Assembly (NCBI RefSeq): GCF_000814845.2
Contig: NZ_CP010431.2
Location: 62,001 to 126,000 of the forward strand
Source: Pandoraea sputorum
Lineage (GTDB): Bacteria; Pseudomonadota; Gammaproteobacteria; Burkholderiales; Burkholderiaceae
Direction of reading: 5' to 3'
Length of the DNA: 64,000 nucleotides
Shown here one piece after another: positions 17,562 to 26,603 of the stretch. The notes under the pieces are model-generated. The model was not told the DNA's origin. It did not search any database and worked only from the letters and a program-made list of their open reading frames with translations. How positions within the stretch are numbered: position 1 is the stretch's first letter; every line of letters starts with the position of its first letter. The translations under genes and the position numbers were made by a program.

Positions 17562-18701
17562 TCAGCCCGCCAACGACCGAGTCAGTGCACTGCGCGCGAC
17601 ATCGAAGTCCACGGCAAAGCTGCGGTGCCACTCGCGTCGTGTGCTGTCGTCGATCCACGCGCCGTCCAGACCGTTGTGCATGAACTCGCGCAGGTCGCCG
17701 AGCGAGAAGCCGAAGTGGCTGAACATCAGCTCCCAGGCTTGCGCGGGGTTGACCTTGTGCAGGGTCGGGTCGTCGGTATTCGGGTGAATCTTCAGACCGA
17801 GGCCGGGCATGCGTCGGATCGGGTGATCCTTGGCCCAGCGCTCCGGCGTGAGCGTGCGCAGGTAGTACGAATTCGTCGGCACGACCGTGAAGACGATGCC
17901 GCGCTCGGCGCATTCGCGTGCGAAGTCCGGCGCGTCGACGATGGTGTAGCCGTGGTCGATGCGGTCGCACTTGAGCAGCTCGACAGCGGTTTCGACGTTC
18001 GTCCACGGCATGCCGAATTCGCCCGCATGCGCCGTCGTCTTGAAGCCAGCGAGGCGCGCATTGCGATACGCCTTCCAGAACAGTTCGGGCGGACGGTCGT
18101 TCTCGCGATAGTCGATGCCGATGCCGATGACTTCGTCGGCGCGATGCGTGCGCATCCATTCGACCATCTCGACGGCTTCGCTCGGGTCGGCCTCGCGGTC
18201 GATGCTGGGAATCAGACGGCCGACGATGCCGTGATCGCGTTCCGCGTCACGAATGGCGGCGACGATGGCGTCTTGCGCCTTCGCGTAGGGAATGCCGGAC
18301 GTGCGCACGGTGCCCGTCGGGTTCCAGAAGAACTCGCTGTAGCGCACGTTGTACGCGGCGGCGTCCGCCAGATATTCGTAGGCGATGCGGTGCAGATCGT
18401 CCGGCGAGGTCAGGAGATGTTCGTCGAGCGCGCGCAACACGCGCAGCACGCCCACGGGCTTTTCACCGCGCGTGTAAAAGCCGTCGATCTCGGCGCGATC
18501 GAGCGGCGCGTTCGACTTTTCGGCGAGCGCCACGAACGTGTCGTGACGCACTGCGCCGAGCAAATGGCAATGCAATTCCACCTTCGGCATCGCATGAAAG
18601 AACGTGCGATGCGCTTGCTGAATCTGCACGCCGGTGCGTGCGGCGGGCACTTGGCCCGGTGTCTCTGTCATAACGTCTTGTCTTGGTGAAGTCATCGGCA
18701 T
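17562..18701 (-). CDS. add: Adenosine deaminase family protein
   Basis: A 379-residue metal-dependent purine deaminase. The zinc and catalytic residues of the family are all visible: MPKVELHCHLLGA (the HxH pair), TAHAGEFG (His and the catalytic Glu), DRIDHGYTI (His) and NTDDP (the Asp pair). It would convert adenosine, or possibly adenine or another purine, to the deaminated form. It lies 40 bp downstream of the purine permease gene in the same direction and shares its terminator, which supports a salvage role. No strong ribosome site marks the start; in-frame ATGs also lie at 18695 and 18671. The exact substrate (adenosine, adenine or a modified purine) is not fixed by the sequence. Confidence 0.9.
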   Translation of the reverse strand: MPMTSPRQDVMTETPGQVPAARTGVQIQQAHRTFFHAMPKVELHCHLLGAVRHDTFVALAEKSNAPLDRAEIDGFYTRGEKPVGVLRVLRALDEHLLTSPDDLHRIAYEYLADAAAYNVRYSEFFWNPTGTVRTSGIPYAKAQDAIVAAIRDAERDHGIVGRLIPSIDREADPSEAVEMVEWMRTHRADEVIGIGIDYRENDRPPELFWKAYRNARLAGFKTTAHAGEFGMPWTNVETAVELLKCDRIDHGYTIVDAPDFARECAERGIVFTVVPTNSYYLRTLTPERWAKDHPIRRMPGLGLKIHPNTDDPTLHKVNPAQAWELMFSHFGFSLGDLREFMHNGLDGAWIDDSTRREWHRSFAVDFDVARSALTRSLAG

Positions 18702-18741
18702 GGGGGGGCGGCGCGACGCGTGTCGTTCGCCGCCAGGTCGG

Positions 18742-20133
18742 TCAGTGACGCCCCACGACCGTCCAGAAGTAATACGCCAGCGGCAGCGCCAGCACGTACA
18801 GGCCCCATGGCAATTCCTTGAATCGGCCCATCAGTGCCTTGACCAGCACGTAACACAGCAGGCCGCCAGCGATGCCCGTGCCGAAGCTGTTCGAGAGCAG
18901 CGTGAGCAGCACCATGGCGAGCACGGGGAATGCGTCGCTGAAGTCGTCGAACGGCACATGGCGGATGGTGCTGAACATCGACAGACCGATGAGAATCAGC
19001 GCGGGTGCCGTGGCTTCCTTCGGAATGGCCAGCGCCACCGGCACGAAGAAGCACACCAGCGCGAACATCACGGCAGCAGCAATCGACGTGAGACCCGTGC
19101 GCCCGCCCGCTTCCACACCAGCGGCCGATTCGACCAGTGCCGTCAGTGCGGGAATGCCCAGCAGCGCACCGCCCGTCGCGGCAATCGAATCGACGAGGAA
19201 CGGACGGTTGATGTTCTCCATGTTGCCGTGTTCGTCGAGCAAACCGGCTTTGCCGCCGACGGCGAGCGTGGTGCCCAGCGTCGAGAAGAATTCCGCCGCG
19301 AAGAAGGCGAACAGATACGGCAGTGCGGAGATCGTCAGCGCGCTTTTCAAATCGAGCTGGAACGCCACCGGCGCAATGCTGTGCGGCAGCGAGATGAACG
19401 ACTCGGGCACTTTGGTCACGCCGAGCGGGACACCGGCGAGTGCGGCGATCAGAATCGACCAGAGGATCGCGCCTGGCACCTTGCGGCCTTGCAGCAACAC
19501 GGCGACGCCCAGGCCGATCAGCGCGACGATGGTGCCCGGCTTGCTGAAGTCGCCCAGCGCGAACGCATTCGTCTTGGCATTGGCGATGACCATACCCGCG
19601 TTGCGCACGCCCAGCACCGCAATGAACAGTCCGATGGATGCGCCGAGGCCCAGCTTGATGGCCGTCGGAATCAACCGCGCCACGACGCTGCGTGCTCCGA
19701 TCACCGTCAGCAGCAGGAACAGCAGGCCGGAGAGGAACGCGATGGCGATGCCCGTCTGCCAGGCGACGTGTTCGGTGGCCGCGAGCGTGACACCCACGAT
19801 GACCGAGCCGCCGATGCCGGGGCCGACGACGAACGGCAGGTTCGCATAGAAACCCATCAGCAACGAGAACAGCACGAACACCAGCATGACCGACGTGGTC
19901 GCCGCGCCGCGATCCATGCCACCCGTGGCGAGCAGCGAGGGAATCACGACGAGCAGATAGGCTGCCGCCAAAAACGTAGTGATGCCGGCGAGCACTTCGG
20001 TGCGTACGCTCGAGCCGCGTTTGCCGATGGCGAAACGGCGCTCAAGCCAGCCGCCCTGGGCGGTGACCGTATGGGATTGGCCGTGCCCGGCCGGCGCTAC
20101 GCGCTCGTTGTGCTCAGGAGAAGAGGTCTGCAT
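18742..20133 (-). CDS. NCS2/AzgA-type purine permease
   Basis: A 463-residue permease with 12 or more hydrophobic segments. It matches the AzgA branch (hypoxanthine/guanine/adenine permeases): the N-terminal VRTEVLAGITTFLAAAYLLVVIP, the region GPGIGGSVIVG and the central SSTLGTTLAVGGKAG-like segment (SEEN as FFSTLGTTLAVGGKAGL). It imports purine bases with protons across the inner membrane. It is first in a two-gene unit with the adenosine deaminase and divergent from a LysR regulator, 200 bp away by the chosen start. Likely controlled by that regulator. Confidence 0.92.
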   Translation of the reverse strand: MQTSSPEHNERVAPAGHGQSHTVTAQGGWLERRFAIGKRGSSVRTEVLAGITTFLAAAYLLVVIPSLLATGGMDRGAATTSVMLVFVLFSLLMGFYANLPFVVGPGIGGSVIVGVTLAATEHVAWQTGIAIAFLSGLLFLLLTVIGARSVVARLIPTAIKLGLGASIGLFIAVLGVRNAGMVIANAKTNAFALGDFSKPGTIVALIGLGVAVLLQGRKVPGAILWSILIAALAGVPLGVTKVPESFISLPHSIAPVAFQLDLKSALTISALPYLFAFFAAEFFSTLGTTLAVGGKAGLLDEHGNMENINRPFLVDSIAATGGALLGIPALTALVESAAGVEAGGRTGLTSIAAAVMFALVCFFVPVALAIPKEATAPALILIGLSMFSTIRHVPFDDFSDAFPVLAMVLLTLLSNSFGTGIAGGLLCYVLVKALMGRFKELPWGLYVLALPLAYYFWTVVGRH

Positions 20134-20206
20134 AAGCCAAGAATAGAAGGTCTTTGCGTGGCACTTTACGTGCGTGCGACTATAAATAAAAAATGAAATT
20201 ACTTAT

Positions 20207-20224
20207 GATTCGATAATTCGAATC
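20207..20224. promoter_or_regulatory. Candidate operator between permease and LysR gene
   Basis: The inverted repeat GATTCG-N6-CGAATC (20207-20212, 20219-20224) sits in an AT-rich island of the divergent promoter region. It fits a LysR-type site shared by both directions. Confidence 0.5.
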
Positions 20225-20333
20225 TATTCTTCGCGACGCTGGCGGATTCCGAGGCTTCCCCGGCGCGACCTTGGCGGGCCGACGTCGCAAAACTGTTGTG
20301 TCCGACACACTGCTGGCACCTCTGGAGCGCGCC

Positions 20334-21386
20334 ATGGCGACTTCGTCCCGTCGTAACGAAAACACTGCAAGCCGTGCGGGCGAGACGCCCGCGTCCAAAG
20401 CGCCGGTCGCGTCCACGGCTTCGTCTACCGCTTCGTCTACCGCTTCTTCCGCCACCACGCCGCAGGTCCCGCCACTGCCTGCGCTGACGCTGCGACAGGT
20501 GCAGTACTTCGTCGCCCTCGCTCACTCGCGCAGCTTCACGCAGGCAGCGCAGGCGCTCTCCGTCACGCAACCGGCGCTCACGGCCGCCATCCGCCAGATC
20601 GAGTTCCTGCTTGGCGGACGTCTCTTCGAGCGCTCGGCCCATCGTCTGACGCTGACCGATGCGGGCACCACCATCCTGCCGCTGGCGGAGCGTCTGCTCA
20701 ACGCCGCACGCGGTACGTTCGACGACATGACGAGCACCTTCACGCTGCAGGCGCAGACGGTGCGCATCGGTTTCATTCCGTCGGTGGCTGCCCGCCTGTT
20801 GCCCGTACTCGGCAGCTTGCGGGACACCCATCCCAACGTGCGCTTCGCCCTGTCCGATCTGCCGAACAGCGAACTGGTCGCGGCCCTCGCCCGAGGCGAG
20901 ATCGACCTTGGTGTCGGCATTCGCGACGAAGCCGACGAGGCCGGTCATGCGGCCAACACCGAGGGCTTTCGCTGCGACGATCTGTTCGACGACGAGATCG
21001 TGCTGGTGGCGCGTCGTGACGACGCGCTCGCGTCTGCCGAGTCCGTCAGCTGGTCGCAACTCACCGAGCGCGACCTGGCCGTGTTCGTGCGCGGCAACGT
21101 CAGCGATTCCTTGCAACGCACGGGCGGGTCGCAAAATCTGCGGCTCGAACCGAAGTACCGCATGGAGTACACCGAGCCGCTTTATGCGCTCGTGCGAAGC
21201 GGTCTCGCGCTGGCGATATTGCCCAAGCTTTACACCTTGCACCTGCATGACCCTGCGCTCGTAGCGCTCGACGTCATCGCCCCGCGTGTGACGCGCACCG
21301 TCGCGCTGATGTCGCTCGTCGGCAAGGAGCGCGGCCCGCAGGTGAGTGCGTGCCGCGACTGGATCGCGCAACATCTGGCGACATGA
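20334..21386 (+). CDS. LysR-type regulator of the purine salvage locus
   Basis: A 350-residue LysR regulator. It has an unusual N-terminal extension of about 53 residues, rich in Ser/Thr/Ala and built partly from a 12-bp repeat (gcttcgtctacc, twice in full, coding ASST). The winged helix then starts at LTLRQVQYFVALAHSRSFTQAAQ; the effector domain begins near TVRIGFIP. The ATG at 20334 is preferred because it has a ggag site. A TTG 63 bases upstream would lengthen the extension further, and the true start could instead be close to the HTH. It is divergent from the purine permease, and the porin/nucleoside hydrolase pair converges on it, so it may control both. Ligand unknown. Confidence 0.85.
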   Translation: MATSSRRNENTASRAGETPASKAPVASTASSTASSTASSATTPQVPPLPALTLRQVQYFVALAHSRSFTQAAQALSVTQPALTAAIRQIEFLLGGRLFERSAHRLTLTDAGTTILPLAERLLNAARGTFDDMTSTFTLQAQTVRIGFIPSVAARLLPVLGSLRDTHPNVRFALSDLPNSELVAALARGEIDLGVGIRDEADEAGHAANTEGFRCDDLFDDEIVLVARRDDALASAESVSWSQLTERDLAVFVRGNVSDSLQRTGGSQNLRLEPKYRMEYTEPLYALVRSGLALAILPKLYTLHLHDPALVALDVIAPRVTRTVALMSLVGKERGPQVSACRDWIAQHLAT

Positions 21387-21429
21387 ATCGACGGCGCTTC
21401 ACGCGCGTTCATCGTCGGTCCATACGTGC

Positions 21430-21468
21430 GAACACGGCGGCCGATCTTTTCGATGGGCCGCCGTGTTC
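21430..21468. terminator. Bidirectional terminator-like hairpin between convergent genes
   Basis: A perfect 13-bp GC-rich stem (21430-21442 with 21456-21468) lies between the stops of the LysR gene and the nucleoside hydrolase. A T-tract occurs only in the loop. Confidence 0.55.
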
Positions 21469-21503
21469 GCTGGCTTATACCGCCGTCCTGCGTTGCCGCG
21501 CGA

Positions 21504-22628
21504 TTACGGCAGACGCGCAATGCGTTCAAGCAGCGTGGCGTAGAAGCGGTCGGCATCGATATCGGTGAGCCACAGGGCGTTCACCGGACGCTTCGTGCGG
21601 CCGTTCCAGTCCACCACCGTCTCACCCAGCGTGAGCTGGCCCGTCGTCTCCACGGCCACGTTCACGCGACGGCCGCCATACATCGTCGGGTCGATCAGAT
21701 AGCCGATGGTGCACGGGTCGTACATCGGGGCTTCGTCCACGCCACGGCGGCGCTTCTGATACGCCAGTGCGGCGTTGAAGATGTCGCCAACGATCGGGCC
21801 GCAGCGATTCTTCAGCGCATGGAACGGGGCAACGCGCTGCGGCGTAATCAGCGTCTTCAGGCTGACGTCGCGCGGCACGATGGTCACGGGCACGCCTGCG
21901 CCGAGCACGATGCTCGCAGCTTCCGGGTCGACGAAGATGTTGAATTCGGCGGCCGGGGTATAGTTGCCGCGCTCGAACCACGCACCCCCCATCAACACGA
22001 TTTCACGGATGGCCTTCGCGCCTTCGGGCGCGGCCGTCAGCGCCGTGGCGATGTTGGTGAGCGGGCCGATGGCGACGAGCGTGATGCTGCCCGGTGCCGC
22101 CGCACGCAGCGTGTCGATCAGATACGTGACGGCATGCTGCGGTGCGAGCGGCGCACGCGGGTCATGCAACGGCGCGCCTTCGAGACCCGAGCGGCCCATC
22201 ACGTTCGCCACCGTCACCAGTTCGCGCATGAGCGGCTTCGGGCAACCGGCGTACACCGGCAGCGTTTTGGTCTTATCGGCCCAGTCGCGCACAATGCGCG
22301 CGTTGCGCTCGGTCAGGCTCAGCGGCACGTTGCCGCCTACGACGGTCAGCGCCTTGAGGTCGATCTGGTCGCTGGCACCCAACGCCATCAGGATCGCGAC
22401 GGCGTCGTCCTGACCCGGATCGCAGTCGATGATCACCGTACGACGTGGCGAGCCTTCCGCCGTGAGCGGCGACGCGCCTTCGGTCTTCGTCATTTGCGCG
22501 AAGGCGCTACCGGCCATCGATGCACCGACGGTGGCCATCGACGCAGCCAGCGACGTGCGCAGGAAGCTACGGCGGCTGTGCTGGCGGCCGTCGGTCGTCG
22601 TATCGGTCAGTTCGGTCGTTGTCGTCAT
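21504..22628 (-). CDS. Tat-exported nucleoside hydrolase
   Basis: A 374-residue inosine/uridine-preferring nucleoside hydrolase family protein. The N-terminus has a twin-arginine signal (SRRSFLRTSLAAS, residues about 18-30, cleavage near AFA), so the folded enzyme should be exported to the periplasm. The catalytic calcium-binding motif is CDPGQDDAVA, with Gln where DPGxDD allows variation. It cleaves ribonucleosides to base plus ribose. The gene follows the porin by 19 bp in one transcription unit. Export is notable because most nucleoside hydrolases are cytoplasmic. It would release bases in the periplasm for the purine permease at 18742. Confidence 0.9.
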   Translation of the reverse strand: MTTTTELTDTTTDGRQHSRRSFLRTSLAASMATVGASMAGSAFAQMTKTEGASPLTAEGSPRRTVIIDCDPGQDDAVAILMALGASDQIDLKALTVVGGNVPLSLTERNARIVRDWADKTKTLPVYAGCPKPLMRELVTVANVMGRSGLEGAPLHDPRAPLAPQHAVTYLIDTLRAAAPGSITLVAIGPLTNIATALTAAPEGAKAIREIVLMGGAWFERGNYTPAAEFNIFVDPEAASIVLGAGVPVTIVPRDVSLKTLITPQRVAPFHALKNRCGPIVGDIFNAALAYQKRRRGVDEAPMYDPCTIGYLIDPTMYGGRRVNVAVETTGQLTLGETVVDWNGRTKRPVNALWLTDIDADRFYATLLERIARLP

Positions 22629-22647
22629 GTTGTCGGACTCGCTTGAA

Positions 22648-23769
22648 TTAGAACGTGTGACGCATGCCCAGCGTCACGGCCATCTGACGCTTGGTGCTCG
22701 ACGCGGCGTAGCCGAAGAGCTGTGCGTACTTGGCGTCGCCAGCGGCTTGCTGTGCGTTGAGCGTGAGTGCGACGTCCGTGCGCTTGGACAGCCAGTAGTC
22801 GGCTTGCAGGTTGACCTGATGCCACTGCGGACGCGTATTGATCACATCGTACTTGCCGGACGTAAAGCCGTACGCCGCGCCCAGCACCAGTGCCGGGGTG
22901 ACGTTGTAGTTCAGCGTCAGGTTGTAGTTCTGGAGATGCAGGTGCGAGTTGTCGATGTACGTGTAGTGCACGTCCGAGAACATGGCGCCGATGAGTGCCG
23001 GGCCCCAGCGGTAGAAGCCGCCCGTGGCGAAGATGCGCTGCTGCTTCGCGAAGACGTTCGCCGGTGTGGCGCTCTTCGAGAAGATCAGCAGCGGGCTGGC
23101 GTAATCGTTAGCGATGGCGCCGTCGTTGTTGGTGCCGCTGAACGGGTTGTTGTACTGAGCGTACGCGGCGTTCCAGTCGAAGTCGCCGTACTTGTAGCCG
23201 AGGCCGAAGCTGTAGGCGTTGTTGTTGCGGAAGCCCGTGGCCGAGTTCGAGAAACCATACTGCGCCGTTCCGTGGAAGCCGCCAACTGTCGGGCTGACCC
23301 ACTTCACCGAGTTCTGCATACGGATGTCGTTGTATCCGTTGTCGTTGTCGCCGATGTTCACGCCATTGCTCGAAATGATGATCGGGCCGACGTAATCGTG
23401 AATGGTGTCGTACTGACGACCGAGCGTGAACGTGCCCCACGTCTTGTCCGAGAGGCCGACGAACGACTGACGACCGAACGCACGACCGTTCTGTGCACCC
23501 GTGCCGTTCACGATGCTGAAGCCAGCTTCGAGCGTGAAGATGGCCTTGGTGCCGTTACCGAGGTCTTCCGAGCCACGGAAGCCCCAGCGCGGATTCTGGT
23601 TGGTGCCCGAGAGTGCCTGCCAATTCTTGCTGCCGCCCTGATTACTCACGTATCCCACGCCGCCCGAAATCAGGCCGTAAATCGTGACGTTGCTTTGTGC
23701 GTGTGCGGCGGTGGCGGCGACGCCGATGGCGGCGGCAAAGCCCAGACGGGCCAGAATCGTGGTCTTCAT
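22648..23769 (-). CDS. Gram-negative porin, Burkholderia type
   Basis: A 373-residue outer-membrane porin. The signal peptide ends AHAQ; the mature start SNVTIYGLISGGVGYVSNQGG is the standard first strand of betaproteobacterial general porins. The chain is rich in alternating aromatic and glycine strands and ends in MRHTF, the C-terminal Phe needed for outer-membrane insertion. Position directly upstream of the exported nucleoside hydrolase suggests that it admits nucleosides. The promoter region is very AT-rich and contains an inverted repeat (23876-23898). Confidence 0.93.
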   Translation of the reverse strand: MKTTILARLGFAAAIGVAATAAHAQSNVTIYGLISGGVGYVSNQGGSKNWQALSGTNQNPRWGFRGSEDLGNGTKAIFTLEAGFSIVNGTGAQNGRAFGRQSFVGLSDKTWGTFTLGRQYDTIHDYVGPIIISSNGVNIGDNDNGYNDIRMQNSVKWVSPTVGGFHGTAQYGFSNSATGFRNNNAYSFGLGYKYGDFDWNAAYAQYNNPFSGTNNDGAIANDYASPLLIFSKSATPANVFAKQQRIFATGGFYRWGPALIGAMFSDVHYTYIDNSHLHLQNYNLTLNYNVTPALVLGAAYGFTSGKYDVINTRPQWHQVNLQADYWLSKRTDVALTLNAQQAAGDAKYAQLFGYAASSTKRQMAVTLGMRHTF

Positions 23770-24239
23770 GAGGTGTGCTTCTCTAAGGTCTAAGTCCGCG
23801 CGCTTGCGAGAGTTGGCGCGATTCGGACCGAACTATAGGGAAGGGTCTTGTATAAATATAATTTTGATTTTTTATATATCGATAAATTGAATCGATATTA
23901 GCGCGAAAGCCGCATGGAACATACGGCGGGAGGATTTCGGATCGAAACGACGTCCGCCGTTGAGCGTTGCGCGGAGTCGACAGTGAGGGGGATCGCGATG
24001 CGGTGTGCTGTTCGCAAGCCCATGGCACATTGAGCGAATCCTGCAAAGGGATCGCCGGATTCTCACCTACGCTTTTACCGTGCAGCGCGTTGAATCGCCC
24101 TGCCCGTCCTGGCGTCTTCCAACAGAAAGGCAGATGGCCGTGCGGCTCCACGTGCTTCCATTTTCCGCGTTTGCCGCACGCCGACCCACTGAACCGTCGT
24201 TGGTGAGTTTCTTTCCCTTACGTTTAGGAGTGCAATATT
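23770..24239. promoter_or_regulatory. Divergent intergenic region with AT-rich inverted repeat
   Basis: 470 bp without a gene. It includes ATATCGAT-N7-ATCGATAT (23876-23883, 23891-23898), 107 bp upstream of the porin start and flanked by TATAAATATAA-like sequence. This is a likely promoter and operator of the porin/nucleoside hydrolase unit. The rest, toward the gene at 24240, shows only a ribosome site (taggag). Confidence 0.5.
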
Positions 24240-24986
24240 ATGAATACGCATGGAATTGGAGCTGGGAGCTCATCGATGGCTACCCCGGAAGTCGCAGCGC
24301 CGACAAATAAAAGTCCCCGCGCAAACGACATGTCTTTCGAAGCACAGTTGCGCGGATATATCGGGTCGAAGTATGTCGTCGTGGTTTCCGGCTACGATGA
24401 TGTCGAATATTCGGACCCATCGAAGGCATGCCGTGCAATCAGCATGGCATTGAATCGGGTCAGATCGATCCACGGGAACAATGTCCTGTTCGTTTCGGAG
24501 GGATTGAGACGCGGAATCGGCATTGCCTATGAAGCCGCGGCCAAGCACAGCATCCCGACGTTAGGCATCATGGAATACGGCGATAAGAAGTTTGGGCGCA
24601 CGATGGATTGCGACCACTTTTTGTACGTTGAGAATAGCAACACCCGGTCTCCCCGTGTGCCTGGAAGTGACGAAAGGGTGTGGAATCTCGCTATCAAAAT
24701 CGGAAGAGAAAATCGTGGGGGAGAACTGCTGGCGATCGGGGATGGCGTGCGCCCGTTGAGCGATGCGCTTGCGGCGGCGGAAGACGGCTATAAGGTGACC
24801 TTCTTCAAAGGGTTTGACAATACCTCGGGCATTGTTATGGGCAGTCTGGAGGAGAAGCTTTGCCGTGCACGTGAAAAGAACGTCAGGATCGTCGAGCATT
24901 GGGACGTAGCGAACGATCTGCCTTCCGATGATTCCTGCGTACTCCCGGATCGGGAGGATATGGGGCCAGGATGGGAGATTCCCTGA
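24240..24986 (+). CDS. Uncharacterised Rossmann-like protein, effector-like N-terminus (paralogue A)
   Basis: A 248-residue protein of no named family. Residues 1-30 are Ser/Gly/Pro/Thr-rich with no hydrophobic signal, as in type III substrates. From residue 32 the pattern is two alpha/beta halves: strand VVVVSGYDD (46-54), helix, strand NVLFVSEG with RRGIGIAYEAAAKHSIPTLGI (81-110), then DCDHFLYV (123-130), then GGELLAIGDG with a following helix and GYKVTFFKGF (160-192). This recalls nucleotide-binding SLOG/Rossmann folds but lacks the PGGxGT motif of LOG enzymes. It aligns end to end with the protein at 26604, including CDH and GYxVxxFK. A good taggag ribosome site precedes the ATG. Function unknown. 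Confidence 0.7.
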   Translation: MNTHGIGAGSSSMATPEVAAPTNKSPRANDMSFEAQLRGYIGSKYVVVVSGYDDVEYSDPSKACRAISMALNRVRSIHGNNVLFVSEGLRRGIGIAYEAAAKHSIPTLGIMEYGDKKFGRTMDCDHFLYVENSNTRSPRVPGSDERVWNLAIKIGRENRGGELLAIGDGVRPLSDALAAAEDGYKVTFFKGFDNTSGIVMGSLEEKLCRAREKNVRIVEHWDVANDLPSDDSCVLPDREDMGPGWEIP

Positions 24987-24995
24987 AGAGCGTCG

Positions 24996-26282
24996 CTATG
25001 GTCGATGACTCAACAATACCGGCGCCTGCGCCACCAAATACAGCACGGCGCCGATCAACCCGCCCACGAGTGTGCCGTTGATGCGGATGTATTGCAGGTC
25101 TTGCCCCACGCTGAGTCGAATCTGTCGTGACAGATGTTCCGCGTTCCAGCCATGCACTGTCGCGCGGATGTGGTCCGTCACAAAATCGGCAAAGCCCGGG
25201 GCCATGCGCTCGGCTGCATCTCTGAGTTGCGCGTCGAGCGCCTTTCGCAATGACTCACTGCGCGCGAGTTCCTGCCCGATCCAAGCGGCAGCGCCGGTGA
25301 TCTTCGCGCCGATCACCGAGTCATCCTTCGCAAGATCCTGCTTCACCCAACTGCGCCATTCGTTCCACAGGCCACCGACGTATGCATTCAGTGCGGTGTC
25401 GCCCTTCAACTGCGTCTTGAAGCCGTCGAGCTTCGCCTGAAACTCGACGTCGTGTTTCAGACGCGCGATCAGCCCCGCGACCGCCCGGTCGAACGCCTGA
25501 CGCAATTGATGTGACTCGTCGGCCTCCATCTGCGCGAGCAAGCGTGTCACCGCCGCCGAGATCATGTCGGACCCCTTGTTTCCGATCCATTCCGATGGCA
25601 ACACCTTTTCCTTCTTCGGATGATCGGCCTTGAGCCACTCGACGATGCGCGCCGAGATGAATTCGCGCGTCTGCGGTTCGTTGAGTAACTCGACGAGGTA
25701 GTCGAGCGTCTCGTCGAGCAATGCCTGATGACGTCCATCGCGCGTGAGTGTGTCGAGAATCGCTGCGGCCGATTGCGACAGATCGAGCCGGTCGATCATC
25801 GTGTCGAGCGCGCGTCGGATGAAGGCCTGGACATTGCGCTCGTCCATCACGTCGAGCACACCGCTCGTCACCTTCACCAGCACGGCGCTCAACTGACGCG
25901 TGTTCTCGTATGACCCGAGCCAGCGTGTGAGAGCGTCTGCCGGATTCTGCTGCTCGATGAGCCGCACTACCGAGGGCGTATCGAGAAACTTCTCGCGCAC
26001 GAAACGGGCGAGGCCATCGCCGAGGGCGTCTTTCTTGCGGATGAGGATGTTCGTGTGCCGCGAGAGGCCGGGGATCGGAATGCGTCGGAACAGCGCTTCG
26101 ACGGCAAACCAGTCTGCCAGCCCACCGACCATCGCCGCTTCGGCCGCCGCACGAATCCAGCCGGTGAGGAAATGCACCGGCATGAAGAGCGTGGCGATGA
26201 AAATCGCCAGCGCGACGAGAAGGAATGACAGCGCACGCCGTTCGGCGCGTTGCAGGGCAACGGCGGGATCGATGACATCCAT
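24996..26282 (-). CDS. DUF445 family membrane-anchored protein
   Basis: A 428-residue DUF445 protein. It has an N-terminal membrane segment (residues about 18-40, LVALAIFIATLFMPV), the family-typical MVGGLADWFAVEALFRRIP soon after, a long helical middle part, and a C-terminal hydrophobic segment (GGLIGAVLYLVAQAPVLL) preceded by LQYIRINGTLVGG. The function of DUF445 proteins is not known. It lies on the opposite strand between two homologous effector-like genes and ends 9 bp from the first. It looks like an ordinary chromosomal gene around which the paralogues sit. Confidence 0.88.
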   Translation of the reverse strand: MDVIDPAVALQRAERRALSFLLVALAIFIATLFMPVHFLTGWIRAAAEAAMVGGLADWFAVEALFRRIPIPGLSRHTNILIRKKDALGDGLARFVREKFLDTPSVVRLIEQQNPADALTRWLGSYENTRQLSAVLVKVTSGVLDVMDERNVQAFIRRALDTMIDRLDLSQSAAAILDTLTRDGRHQALLDETLDYLVELLNEPQTREFISARIVEWLKADHPKKEKVLPSEWIGNKGSDMISAAVTRLLAQMEADESHQLRQAFDRAVAGLIARLKHDVEFQAKLDGFKTQLKGDTALNAYVGGLWNEWRSWVKQDLAKDDSVIGAKITGAAAWIGQELARSESLRKALDAQLRDAAERMAPGFADFVTDHIRATVHGWNAEHLSRQIRLSVGQDLQYIRINGTLVGGLIGAVLYLVAQAPVLLSHRP

Positions 26283-26603
26283 GTGCTACCGGCTCCTCAG
26301 AAAGCGACGACACCTCACAGGGTACCGTGTCAGGCGCTCAGTGATAAGTCCCGAAGAGATTCGTCCGGCTCACCGACCATCGAACGCCGATCGTTTTGGT
26401 CCCCGCGAATTGGGTAAATACGGTTCTGGCGCGGAGCCATTATCGAAAGGCCCTGCGATACGGACACGCCCACACTGGGCCTGCGCGATGACCGTGATCG
26501 TTCTTGTCCGAAGCCTTCGCGCACCGGGCGGTCTCGTCAACCGACACCTCTCGTGTCAGGGGCCCTCCTGGATGTCCTCGTAACGCTTCAAAGGAGTCGT
26601 CCT
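26283..26603 (+). other. Intergenic region upstream of paralogue B
   Basis: About 320 bp without a supported gene. It must hold the promoters of the divergent DUF445 and 26604 genes. Only the ribosome site aaaggag at 26590-26596 is clear; no repeat or hairpin was recognised. Confidence 0.5.

Noticed and set aside
18634..20196. 520-residue open frame opposite the purine permease
   Set aside because: It is the antisense of a well-matched NCS2 permease. Its composition (Arg, His, Gln, Glu-rich without domains) is that of a shadow frame in GC-rich DNA.
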